Shown here: positions 26,018 through 33,005 of the stretch, one piece after another
Layout: every line of letters begins with the position of its first letter
Position numbering within the stretch: position 1 is the first letter of the stretch
Assembly: GCA_028278465.1 (NCBI GenBank)
Contig: JANQEF010000166.1
Coordinates: 1-33,005, forward strand
Length of the DNA: 33,005 nucleotides
Direction: 5' to 3'
Origin: Dehalococcoidia bacterium
GTDB lineage: Bacteria; Chloroflexota; Dehalococcoidia; Lucifugimonadales; Lucifugimonadaceae
Notes under the pieces: model-generated
Told to the model about the DNA's origin: nothing
What the model saw: only the letters and a program-made list of their open reading frames with translations
The model's database searches: none
Position numbers and translations under genes: made by a program

Positions 26018-28107
26018 TCGAGACCTCGAAAAAGCCTACCGAGGCGAGATTGCCCCAGGTCAGGGGCGACCGCTTCTCAGGCCGCGCCGGCGACTACTCC
26101 GTTGACTCCGTCGACGTCGCGATCAATCGGACCCACGAGTTGCTGCGCGACATCCAGGACCCGGAAGGCTGGTGGTGGGGCGAGCTCGAATCGAATCCGA
26201 CCATGGAGGCCGAGTACGTCTTCCTGAGGCACATCCTGGGGATTCCGGACCCTGACCGGAACCGCAAGATCGCCAACTACATCGAGAGCAAAGAGGTCGA
26301 AGGCGGCGGCTGGAGCCTCTACTACGGCTCGCCCGCAGACCTGAGCACGACCATCGAGTGCTACACGGCGATGAAGATCGCCGGCAGAGACGTCGACTCG
26401 CCGGTCATGCGGCGGGCGCGCGAAGTGATCCTTGCAAAAGGTGGGGTGCCGAGGGCGAGGGTGTTCACGAAGATCTGGCTCGCGATGATCGGGCAGTGGG
26501 ACTGGAAGGGAACGCCGTACCTGCCGCCTGAGATCATCTTCCTGCCGAAGCAGGTTCCCTTCAACATCTACTCGTTCGCCAGTTGGACGCGGGCGACCGT
26601 CGTCCCCATGACGATCATCCTCTCCGAGAATCCGACCTTCCCGCTGGCGCCGGAGCACGCAATCGACGAGCTGTACCCGGACGGAAGAGAGAACACCGAC
26701 TACTCATTGCCCTCACCCAGCATGTTCAGCGCCGACTGGCTGGTTTTCGTCGGCGACCGTCTGCTGCACTCGGGAGAGAAGCTGCCGATCAAGCCGCTAC
26801 GGAAGACCGCCCGGAAGCGCGTGAAAGAGTGGATCATCGATCACCAGGAACGCGACGGCAGCTGGGGCGGGATTCAGCCTCCGTGGGTCTATTCGCTGAT
26901 CGCGCTCAAGGCGCTCGGTCTGGACAACGATCACCCGGTAATGCAGAAAGGGATGGCCGGGTTCGAGGGCTTCGCGATCACAGATTCCGAAGACAGCTGG
27001 CGCGTGCAGGCGTGCGTGTCTCCTGTCTGGGATACAGCGCTGGCCGTCAACGCGATGCTCGACTCAGGCGTGGCGCCTGACGATCCGGCCATCGTACGGG
27101 CCTCGGACTGGCTTCTCGCACGCCAGGTGCGGGCGCCGGGCGACTGGCAGGTTCAGCTGCCGTCGGTTGAGCCCGGCGGCTGGGCGTTCGAGTTCGACAA
27201 CGACGCCTACCCGGACACAGATGACGCTGCGGAGGTGCTGCTGGCGATAGAGCGAACAAAGGTCTCGGATGAGGCGGAGAAGGCTCGCTCCCTGGAGACC
27301 GGGTTGCGCTGGGTCATGGCCATGCAGAGCAGCAACGGAGGCTGGGGATCGTTCGACAAGAACAACACCAGCAAGATCACCACCAGGCTGCCGTTCTTCG
27401 ACTTCGGAGAGGTGATCGACCCACCCAGCGTGGACGTGACCGCTCACATACTGGAAGCAATGGCCGAACTGTCGGTTCCGATCAATTCGCCGGAAGTACA
27501 GAAAGCGATCAAATACGTACTGGATGAACAGGAGGAGGACGGACCGTGGTTCGGCAGGTGGGGAGTCAACTACATATACGGTACCGGATCAGTTTTACCG
27601 GGTCTTGAGGCCATAGGGTTTGACATGTCCGATATCCGTGTTCAAATAGCGGCTGATTGGGTAGAATCCCGCCAGAACGCAGATGGCGGCTGGGGCGAAT
27701 CATGTGCTTCGTACGCCGACCCGGCGCTGAGGGGACGAGGTGAGAGCACGGCTTCTCAAACAGCCTGGGCTCTACTGTCGCTCATATCTGCCGGTAGGGC
27801 TGAAGGAGAGGCTGCCACAAAAGGCATTGATTACCTGCTAAGCACACAGAGACCAGATGGAGCCTGGGACGAGCCGCAGTATACTGCTACCGGCTTCCCC
27901 GGCTACGGGATTGGAGACAGGCGGTTCAAGCGCACCGTATCGGCGGAAAAGGACCTCTTGCCGGTTGAACTGCCTGCCGGATTCATGATCAAGTACCATA
28001 TGTACCGCATTTACTGGCCACTACTGGCCCTGGGGAGATACAGGGACAGGGTCGGTCAACGCGCGGGCCGGAGAGGTTCCCGCACGCTGATTGCAGGGGG
28101 TAAATGA
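26014..28107 (+). CDS. shc: Squalene-hopene cyclase
   Basis: A 697-residue terpene cyclase that folds squalene into hopene or hopanol at the membrane face. The protonating motif is D401-T-D-D404 (YPDTDDAAEVL). Several QW-type repeats are visible: DGSWGGIQPPW, NGGWGSFDKN, DGPWFGRWGVNYIYGTG, DGGWGESCASY and DGAWDEPQYTATGFPG. The GFPGYGIG-like C-terminus and RRFKRTV also match the family. Length is slightly above the Alicyclobacillus enzyme. Its start and stop both lie in 4-base ATGA overlaps with neighbours. Bases 27481-27660 are noticeably less GC-rich (91 of 180 by hand count) than the flanking sequence. Confidence 0.97.
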   Translation: MIETSKKPTEARLPQVRGDRFSGRAGDYSVDSVDVAINRTHELLRDIQDPEGWWWGELESNPTMEAEYVFLRHILGIPDPDRNRKIANYIESKEVEGGGWSLYYGSPADLSTTIECYTAMKIAGRDVDSPVMRRAREVILAKGGVPRARVFTKIWLAMIGQWDWKGTPYLPPEIIFLPKQVPFNIYSFASWTRATVVPMTIILSENPTFPLAPEHAIDELYPDGRENTDYSLPSPSMFSADWLVFVGDRLLHSGEKLPIKPLRKTARKRVKEWIIDHQERDGSWGGIQPPWVYSLIALKALGLDNDHPVMQKGMAGFEGFAITDSEDSWRVQACVSPVWDTALAVNAMLDSGVAPDDPAIVRASDWLLARQVRAPGDWQVQLPSVEPGGWAFEFDNDAYPDTDDAAEVLLAIERTKVSDEAEKARSLETGLRWVMAMQSSNGGWGSFDKNNTSKITTRLPFFDFGEVIDPPSVDVTAHILEAMAELSVPINSPEVQKAIKYVLDEQEEDGPWFGRWGVNYIYGTGSVLPGLEAIGFDMSDIRVQIAADWVESRQNADGGWGESCASYADPALRGRGESTASQTAWALLSLISAGRAEGEAATKGIDYLLSTQRPDGAWDEPQYTATGFPGYGIGDRRFKRTVSAEKDLLPVELPAGFMIKYHMYRIYWPLLALGRYRDRVGQRAGRRGSRTLIAGGK

Positions 28108-28655
28108 GTTTGGAGAGGGCTAACGCGGCATCGATGTCGGCTGTTGAAGCCGGCCGAATTAGCGTACTCAACGGAGCCACTCCCGGTGGCCTTGCGACCG
28201 GCAACGAGTGGAGAGTTTTCAGCAAGATCCTGTCTGTTGAAACGAAGGACGCTCCGGACTTCGTCGATATCACGGACAAGGTGCGCGACCTGGTGACTGA
28301 ATCAGGCGTCTCCAACGGCCAGGTCCTTGTGCACAGCACTCACACCACCTGCTCCGTGATCATCAACGAGAACGAGCCGTTGCTCCTCACCGACATGGAG
28401 CACTTCCTCGACCGCACCGCGCCAAAGGACATGTACTACGGCCACAACGACTTCGCCATTCGCACGGTTAGCGTAAGGCCGAACGAGTGCCCGAACGGCC
28501 ACTCGCACTGCCAGCACATGATCCTGGGTACAAACGAGACCGTGCCCGTTATCGACGGTCAGCCGCTGCTCGGCGAGTTCCAGCGCGTGTTCGTCGTCGA
28601 GCTCGATGAGCCGAAGCCTAGGAACATCGCGGTCCAGGTCTCCGGGCTCGCCTGA
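28104..28655 (+). CDS. YjbQ/UPF0047 family protein
   Basis: A 183-residue protein of the YjbQ family (some members show thiamine-phosphate-synthase side activity; the true role is unclear). Conserved histidines include H77/H80 in HSTHTTCSVIINENE, H114 in YYGHND and H133/H135/H138 in NGHSHCQHMILG. A 35-residue N-terminal extension precedes the family start at WRVFSKIL. The ATG at 28104 overlaps the cyclase stop as ATGA, with GGGGG upstream. An internal Met at residue 11 is possible. Its tight coupling to shc suggests co-expression with hopanoid genes; no hopanoid role is established for the family. Confidence 0.9.
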   Translation: MSLERANAASMSAVEAGRISVLNGATPGGLATGNEWRVFSKILSVETKDAPDFVDITDKVRDLVTESGVSNGQVLVHSTHTTCSVIINENEPLLLTDMEHFLDRTAPKDMYYGHNDFAIRTVSVRPNECPNGHSHCQHMILGTNETVPVIDGQPLLGEFQRVFVVELDEPKPRNIAVQVSGLA

Positions 28656-28704
28656 GCGGGATTCACCGGGACAGTCCAAAGCAACAGGCTCCCGGGAATT
28701 GCCG

Positions 28705-29661
28705 ATGCAAACCTCAGCGAGCGAAACTCCTGCTCTTCCCGGTCCAACGCTTGCGTCCCCACCCGGATCGCCTGAACAGATCGCAGAGGCGTTCGATCTC
28801 TGCGAACGGCTCGCCAAGACCCACTACGAGAACTTCTCCGTCGGCACACGGTTGATTCCACGCGAGCTGCGTAAGCACTTCTACTCGGTCTACGCGTTTT
28901 GCCGGGGCGTCGACGACCTGGGTGACGAGGCGGACGGCAACCGGCTGGCGCTTCTAGACGAATGGGAAAAGCAGCTCGATCTCTGCTACAAAGGCTCCCC
29001 AACTCACCCGTATTTCATCGCCCTCAGGCAGACGATCGGACAGTTCTCGATACCGCGGGAGCCGTTTGAGAAGCTCATCGAAGCCAACAGGCGTGACCAG
29101 ACCGTTCTGCGGCATCCGGACTACGAAGAGCTACTCGACTACTGCGATCACTCGGCCAATCCGGTCGGACACCTGGTGCTCTACATCTTCGGACACCGGG
29201 AGCCAGAGCTTCACTCGCTCGCGGATAGCACCTGCACCGCTTTGCAGCTGGCCAACTTCTGGCAGGACGTCGAGCGCGATTACCGGATTGGCAGAATCTA
29301 CATCCCCGAGGAGGACATGAAGCGGTTCGGAGTCTCGGAGGAGACGATCCGTGAGCGCGCGGCGACGCCGGAGTTCAAGAAACTGATGCGGTTCGAGATA
29401 GACCGCACCAGGGAGCTGTTCATCGAGGGCTACGAACTGGTCCGCCACGTTAGAGGGCAGGCGCGGATCGATCTCGCCCTTTTCACGGCCGGAGGGCTGA
29501 CGGTGCTCCGGGAGATCGAGAAGCTGGACTATGATGTTCTATCGAAACGGCCGGAGGTCTCGAAGTTCGCGAAGATACGGCTGCTGATATCGGCGTATGT
29601 TCGTTCAAGGCTTCGGCTTGAGCCACTTCCGGCCCGGCTCTTCAGGCCAGCCAACAGGTGA
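28705..29661 (+). CDS. hpnC: HpnC, hydroxysqualene synthase
   Basis: 318 residues of the squalene/phytoene synthase family. The two Mg-binding Asp motifs are D70-D71-L-G-D74 (GVDDLGDE) and D188-V-E-R-D192 (FWQDVERDYRIGRIYIP). HpnC converts presqualene diphosphate to hydroxysqualene. The ATG at 28705 is chosen because the frame upstream overlaps the yjbQ gene with unrelated Ser/Arg-rich residues; GGGA lies about 9 bases before it. It lies between yjbQ and hpnD in the operon, the standard hpnCDE order. Confidence 0.94.
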   Translation: MQTSASETPALPGPTLASPPGSPEQIAEAFDLCERLAKTHYENFSVGTRLIPRELRKHFYSVYAFCRGVDDLGDEADGNRLALLDEWEKQLDLCYKGSPTHPYFIALRQTIGQFSIPREPFEKLIEANRRDQTVLRHPDYEELLDYCDHSANPVGHLVLYIFGHREPELHSLADSTCTALQLANFWQDVERDYRIGRIYIPEEDMKRFGVSEETIRERAATPEFKKLMRFEIDRTRELFIEGYELVRHVRGQARIDLALFTAGGLTVLREIEKLDYDVLSKRPEVSKFAKIRLLISAYVRSRLRLEPLPARLFRPANR

Positions 29662-29697
29662 GCTCGCACACAGGGCTCACAGATTCGGAACCATCGT

Positions 29698-30600
29698 TTG
29701 ACCGTCACGGCAGAAAAGACGCAGGCCGAGGTGGCGCAGCGCGACCTCGACGAGGCCTACGAGGCATGCGCCCAGATCACGCGTGACGCCTCGACCAACT
29801 TCTACTACGCCTTCCTCACGCTTCCGAAAGACCAGCGCCGGGCGATCTACGCGACCTACGCCTTCTGCCGACTCTGTGACGACATAGTCGACGAGCCCGA
29901 TCGAGACGATCCGGCGACCGAACTGGCGCAGGTGCGCGTCAGGCTGGGCGAGGCTTACGAAGGTGACGAGTCAGGACCGATCTGGACCGCGCTTGCTGAC
30001 TCACAGAGGCGGTTCGGCATCGGAAAGGACCACTACGCGGCGGTGATAGACGGCTGCGAGATGGACCTTACCCGTTCGCGGTACGAGACGTTCGACGACC
30101 TTGTCGAGTACTGCAAGAAGGTCGCCAGCGCCGTCGGCCTCGTCTGCATCGAGGTCTGCGGCTATGAGGACCAGGACGCTGTTCAGCACGCAGTCGACCT
30201 CGGCATCGCCATGCAGCTGACAAACGTGACTCGTGACGTTGCCGAGGATGCCGCCAACGGCCGAATCTATCTGCCGCAAGAGGAGCTGAGCCGCTTCGGA
30301 TACACGGAGGAAGAGCTGCTCGCCGGCAAGGTGAACGGCAGCTTCCGCGAGCTGGTCAGGTTCCAGGTCAGCCGGGCTCGAGAGTACTTCGAGCGTGGGA
30401 ACAGGCTGTTCCCGCTGCTGGACCGGCGATCAAGGGCATGTCCGCAGGCGATGGCCGAGGTCTACATGGGCATTCTCGACAAGATCGAAGATGCAGACTT
30501 CGATGTGATGTCCAGCCGAATCAGGCTGAGCAAGCGGACGAAGTTCACGCTTGCGGCCCGGCTCTGGCTCAGAAGCCGCCTGCGATTCCTGCCGTTCTAA
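29698..30600 (+). CDS. hpnD: HpnD, presqualene diphosphate synthase
   Basis: 300 residues of the squalene/phytoene synthase family. The Asp-rich motifs are D61-D62-I-V-D65 (CDDIVDE) and D180-V-A-E-D184 (NVTRDVAEDAANGRIYLP), together with YAFCRLCDD and QLTNVTRD. HpnD joins two farnesyl diphosphates into presqualene diphosphate. The TTG at 29698 is used, with GGAA about 9 bases upstream; no ATG or GTG fits better. It is 36 bases after hpnC and 39 before hpnE. Confidence 0.94.
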   Translation: MTVTAEKTQAEVAQRDLDEAYEACAQITRDASTNFYYAFLTLPKDQRRAIYATYAFCRLCDDIVDEPDRDDPATELAQVRVRLGEAYEGDESGPIWTALADSQRRFGIGKDHYAAVIDGCEMDLTRSRYETFDDLVEYCKKVASAVGLVCIEVCGYEDQDAVQHAVDLGIAMQLTNVTRDVAEDAANGRIYLPQEELSRFGYTEEELLAGKVNGSFRELVRFQVSRAREYFERGNRLFPLLDRRSRACPQAMAEVYMGILDKIEDADFDVMSSRIRLSKRTKFTLAARLWLRSRLRFLPF

Positions 30601-30639
30601 CCCGTTCTCGTCGAGACACCCCGGATAGGACCCCAGGCC

Positions 30640-32016
30640 ATGAGCACTCCAGGAGCCGGACGAGTCGTCATCGTCGGTGGCGGGCTGGCCGGCCTCGCCG
30701 CAGGTGTCGCGCTCTCAGACAAAGGCTTCCCGGTAACGCTGCTCGAAAAACGGCCCTTCCTGGGAGGCCGAGCATTCTCATTCACAGATCCGGAGACCGG
30801 CGTCGAGGTGGACAACGGCCAGCACGTGTTCGTGGGCGCCTGCTCAAGCTATATGCAGTTCCTCCATGACATCGGCGCGTGGGACAACGTGCGCATGCCG
30901 GACCGGCTGGCGGCCCGGGTGATCCGCAACGGCAAGTCCGCGTGGCTCCGAGCGTCTTCGTGGATACCTGGCTCGGCGGCGAACCTTCCGGCGCTACTCG
31001 GATACGGTCATGTCTCGTGGCGCGGGAGGCTGCGGCTCCTGTACGGCATGATGAGAATCCGCTTCACGAAGCGAAGGTCAGGTGGTCCGCTGGAGGACGA
31101 GACGTTCGATAGCTGGCTGCGCAGACATGGCCAGAACGACGAAACGATCTCTCGCTTCTGGAACCTGATCGTCCTGCCCGCGCTGAATGACGACATCACG
31201 GCGGTGAGCGCTGACGCTGGCCTGATGCTATTCCAGACGGCGCTGCTCGGCGTCCCAAACAAGGCAGCTATCGGCTACCCGGTAGTCGGTCTTTCCAGGC
31301 TCGCAGGCGACGCGGCTCAGCGCTACATCGCCGACCGGGGCGGCCAGGTCCGACTTTCCGCTGATGTGGCGAAGGTCTGTGTTGACGGCGACCGTGCTTC
31401 CGGCGTCGAACTCGCTTCGGGTGAGCGGATCGACGGGGACTCCGTCGTTGTCGCTCTACCAGCGGCGGAAGCTCACGAACTGGTCGGTGACAGCACGAGC
31501 GACGGCTTCTTCACTCCTGCCGACCAGATCGAGACGGCGCCGATAGTCGGCGTCCACATCTGGTATGACCGCGAGGTGCTGGAAGACCTCTTCGTGGCGG
31601 TGCTCGAAAGCCCTCTGCAGTGGGTGTTCAACGTGACACGGATGCATGAACGGGAAGTGGACGCCGAAGATACAGGACAACACATCGCTATCTCTCTCAG
31701 CGGCGCGTGGCAGTGGAAGGACATGAGCAAGTCCGAGCTGAGAGAGATATTCGTGGGAGAGATGGCGCGAGTCTTTCCAAAAGCGTCGGAGGCGAACGTG
31801 ACCCGGTTCATCACCGTAAAGATGCTGGACGCGACGTTCCGCGTGGTTCCGGGCGCTGAGAAGCACCGTCTTCCGCAGGAGACGCCGGTCGACGGCCTGT
31901 TCCTGGCGGGCGACTGGACCCGCACAGGATGGCCCTCAACCATGGAGAGCGCGGTGCGCAGCGGCAATCTCGCCGCCGATGCGGTCGCCAGGCGGCTGTC
32001 CAATGATGGCGGCTAA
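30640..32016 (+). CDS. hpnE: HpnE, hydroxysqualene dehydroxylase (FAD amine-oxidase fold)
   Basis: 458 residues. The FAD-binding GGGLAGLAAG lies at 13-22 with a following LLEKRPFLGGRAFSF. NGQHVFVGACSSYMQFL and the C-terminal GLFLAGDWTRTGWPSTMESAVRSG are characteristic of HpnE. It reduces hydroxysqualene to squalene and completes the HpnCDE route. An internal FWNLIVLPALNDD segment is also family-typical. It ends 18 bases before the dehydrogenase homologue. Confidence 0.95.
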   Translation: MSTPGAGRVVIVGGGLAGLAAGVALSDKGFPVTLLEKRPFLGGRAFSFTDPETGVEVDNGQHVFVGACSSYMQFLHDIGAWDNVRMPDRLAARVIRNGKSAWLRASSWIPGSAANLPALLGYGHVSWRGRLRLLYGMMRIRFTKRRSGGPLEDETFDSWLRRHGQNDETISRFWNLIVLPALNDDITAVSADAGLMLFQTALLGVPNKAAIGYPVVGLSRLAGDAAQRYIADRGGQVRLSADVAKVCVDGDRASGVELASGERIDGDSVVVALPAAEAHELVGDSTSDGFFTPADQIETAPIVGVHIWYDREVLEDLFVAVLESPLQWVFNVTRMHEREVDAEDTGQHIAISLSGAWQWKDMSKSELREIFVGEMARVFPKASEANVTRFITVKMLDATFRVVPGAEKHRLPQETPVDGLFLAGDWTRTGWPSTMESAVRSGNLAADAVARRLSNDGG

Positions 32017-32034
32017 GGCGCATACTCTGTCGCT

Positions 32035-33005
32035 ATGCGCGCTCTGATCCTGGCACCGTTCGCCGAACAGGCCCTCCACGACCTGAACTCAGCCGGCATC
32101 GAAACGGTCGACGAAAGCTGGCTGGAGTCCGGCGAGCTTCAAGACCCCGAACAGCTGGGCAAGAGACTCCACGAAGAGCGATTCGACGCGGTCGTCGTAG
32201 AGGCCGATTTCCTGTTCGAGGAGACGTTCGATGCCGCGCCGGGACTAAAAGTCGCCGGAATCTGCCGGTCTGCGACGAACCAGATCGACGTCGAAGCGGC
32301 AACCGAGCGGGAAGTTGTTGTTATCAACACTCCGGGCCGCAACGCCAACGCGGTTGCGGAACTGACGATCGCGCTGATGCTGGCTGCGGCGCGCAGAGTG
32401 GCAGAGGCGGATCGCTACGTGAGGGGCCGGAAGTGGGACTCGCCTACCGCTCCGTACAGCGAGCTACGCGGGACCGAGCTAGGTGGCAAGATCGTCGGGA
32501 TCATCGGGCTGGGCGCGATCGGCCGCCGAGTAGCCGAGCTGTGCAACGCCTTCGGCATGAACGTACTCGGCAACGATCCCTTTGTGACACCAGCGCAGGC
32601 GAACGGCTTCAACGTGACATGGACCGAGCTCGACTTCCTGCTGGAGGCGGCCGACTTCGTGACCCTTCACGCGCCTGTCGCTGACGACGGCTCTGCCCTG
32701 CTGACCCGTGAACGCATCGGCCGTATGAAACCCGGCGCGATCCTGGTCAATACCGCCGCTGCGGAACTGGTAGACGACTCCGCCCTGGCCGAAGCCCTGG
32801 AGAGCGGCCGAATGGGCGGAGCCGGCATAGACATCTTCCCCGGCCATCCTATCGATCCGAACTACCCGCTCCTCGATATGCCGAACGTGGTTCTGACGCC
32901 TCACATCGGCGGCGCCCACTCGCTGTCATGCCCGGACTTGATCCGGGCATCCATCGAGCCAGCGGCACCATGGATTGCCGGGTCAAGCCCGGCAATGACA
33001 GCCTT
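32035..33005 (+). CDS. D-2-hydroxyacid dehydrogenase (SerA-like) homologue, open at the window edge; C-terminus replaced by repeat
   Basis: 323 codons are visible and no stop is reached. The protein has the substrate-domain start (MRALILAPF), the NAD motif GLGAIG near residue 162, an acidic residue after strand 2 (NDPF) and the His motif TPHIGG near 288. However, the catalytic Arg of the NTARG motif is Ala (NTAAAELVD), and the catalytic Glu of the FxxEP motif is His (FPGHP). The GRAGVGVDN-type loop is also altered (CRSATNQID). It may therefore be inactive or have another chemistry. From about residue 297 on, the reading frame is supplied by the palindromic element at 32922-33002. It probably belongs to the end of the hopanoid operon (18-base spacing). 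Confidence 0.82.
   Translation, partial: MRALILAPFAEQALHDLNSAGIETVDESWLESGELQDPEQLGKRLHEERFDAVVVEADFLFEETFDAAPGLKVAGICRSATNQIDVEAATEREVVVINTPGRNANAVAELTIALMLAAARRVAEADRYVRGRKWDSPTAPYSELRGTELGGKIVGIIGLGAIGRRVAELCNAFGMNVLGNDPFVTPAQANGFNVTWTELDFLLEAADFVTLHAPVADDGSALLTRERIGRMKPGAILVNTAAAELVDDSALAEALESGRMGGAGIDIFPGHPIDPNYPLLDMPNVVLTPHIGGAHSLSCPDLIRASIEPAAPWIAGSSPAMTA
32922..33002. repeat. Large palindromic repeat element (REP/RPE-like) inside the dehydrogenase frame
   Basis: Two arms of 31 bases (32922-32952 and 32972-33002) are imperfect reverse complements separated by 19 bases. Each arm is itself a hairpin: ATGCCCGG/CCGGGCAT in the left arm, and ATTGCCGGG/CCCGGCAAT with a TCAAG loop in the right arm. 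The GTCATGCCCGG ... CCCGGCAATGAC layout resembles short palindromic repeats that I know to be abundant in alphaproteobacterial genomes, where they are mostly intergenic. Here it is translated as SCPDLIRAS ... WIAGSSPAMTA. Confidence 0.8.

Noticed and set aside
28606..28704. Earlier start for hpnC
   Set aside because: The extra 33 residues overlap the end of the YjbQ gene and are low-complexity Ser/Arg/Pro sequence.

Overview
The window looks like about 33 kb of a GC-rich bacterial chromosome. My best inference is a Chloroflexota genome, possibly marine SAR202/Dehalococcoidia-like. The hints are an enolase-superfamily sugar-acid dehydratase, ClpC and a DnaJ-type co-chaperone with an HspR-like regulator, SUF rather than ISC iron-sulfur assembly, an IspDF fusion and orphan peptide-binding lipoproteins. 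No rRNA or marker gene settles the taxonomy. I saw no tRNA or rRNA genes, insertion sequences, prophage or CRISPR.

Layout. 1-1842 (+): the 3' part of a mandelate racemase/enolase-family gene, then a UDP-glucose-4-epimerase-like SDR. 1849-2226 (-): a stand-alone response-regulator receiver. 2227-2776: a 550-base non-coding gap with one perfect hairpin. 2777-4480 (+): an orphan oligopeptide/nickel-type substrate-binding lipoprotein. 4484-10268 (-): a SUF operon in the order sufB-sufC-sufD-Rieske ferredoxin-sufS-sufU, with a near-perfect Rrf2/IscR-like palindrome just upstream of sufB. 10519-13207 (+): pcm with a structured leader, gatB and secG. 13220-17136 (-): two tandem VTT/DedA-like membrane proteins, ispDF and cysS. 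17233-21111 (-): a cbpA/dnaJ-hspR-clpC heat-shock operon ending in a strong terminator. It diverges from hsp20 (21288-21722, +), and the shared promoter region holds inverted repeats that are not the canonical HAIR or CIRCE. hsp20 ends in a textbook terminator.

21909-32016 (+): a compact hopanoid operon of nine genes. They are a polyprenyl diphosphate synthase, hpnH, an hpnG-like phosphorylase, hpnA, squalene-hopene cyclase, a YjbQ-family gene, hpnC, hpnD and hpnE. Together they would take C15 diphosphate to squalene (HpnD, HpnC, HpnE), then hopene (Shc), then adenosylhopane (HpnH) and ribosylhopane (HpnG). Three consecutive junctions overlap by 4 bases. The IspDF and the prenyl synthase in the window supply the same isoprenoid pathway.

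32035 to the end (+): a D-2-hydroxyacid dehydrogenase homologue that lacks two of the three family catalytic residues. Directly after its conserved TPHIGG motif, its reading frame runs into a large palindromic repeat element of the kind dispersed in many alphaproteobacterial genomes. This is the most unusual structure in the window. The other leading observations are the unexplained divergent heat-shock operator, the pcm leader hairpin with a frame problem at the start, and the YjbQ gene inside the hopanoid operon.
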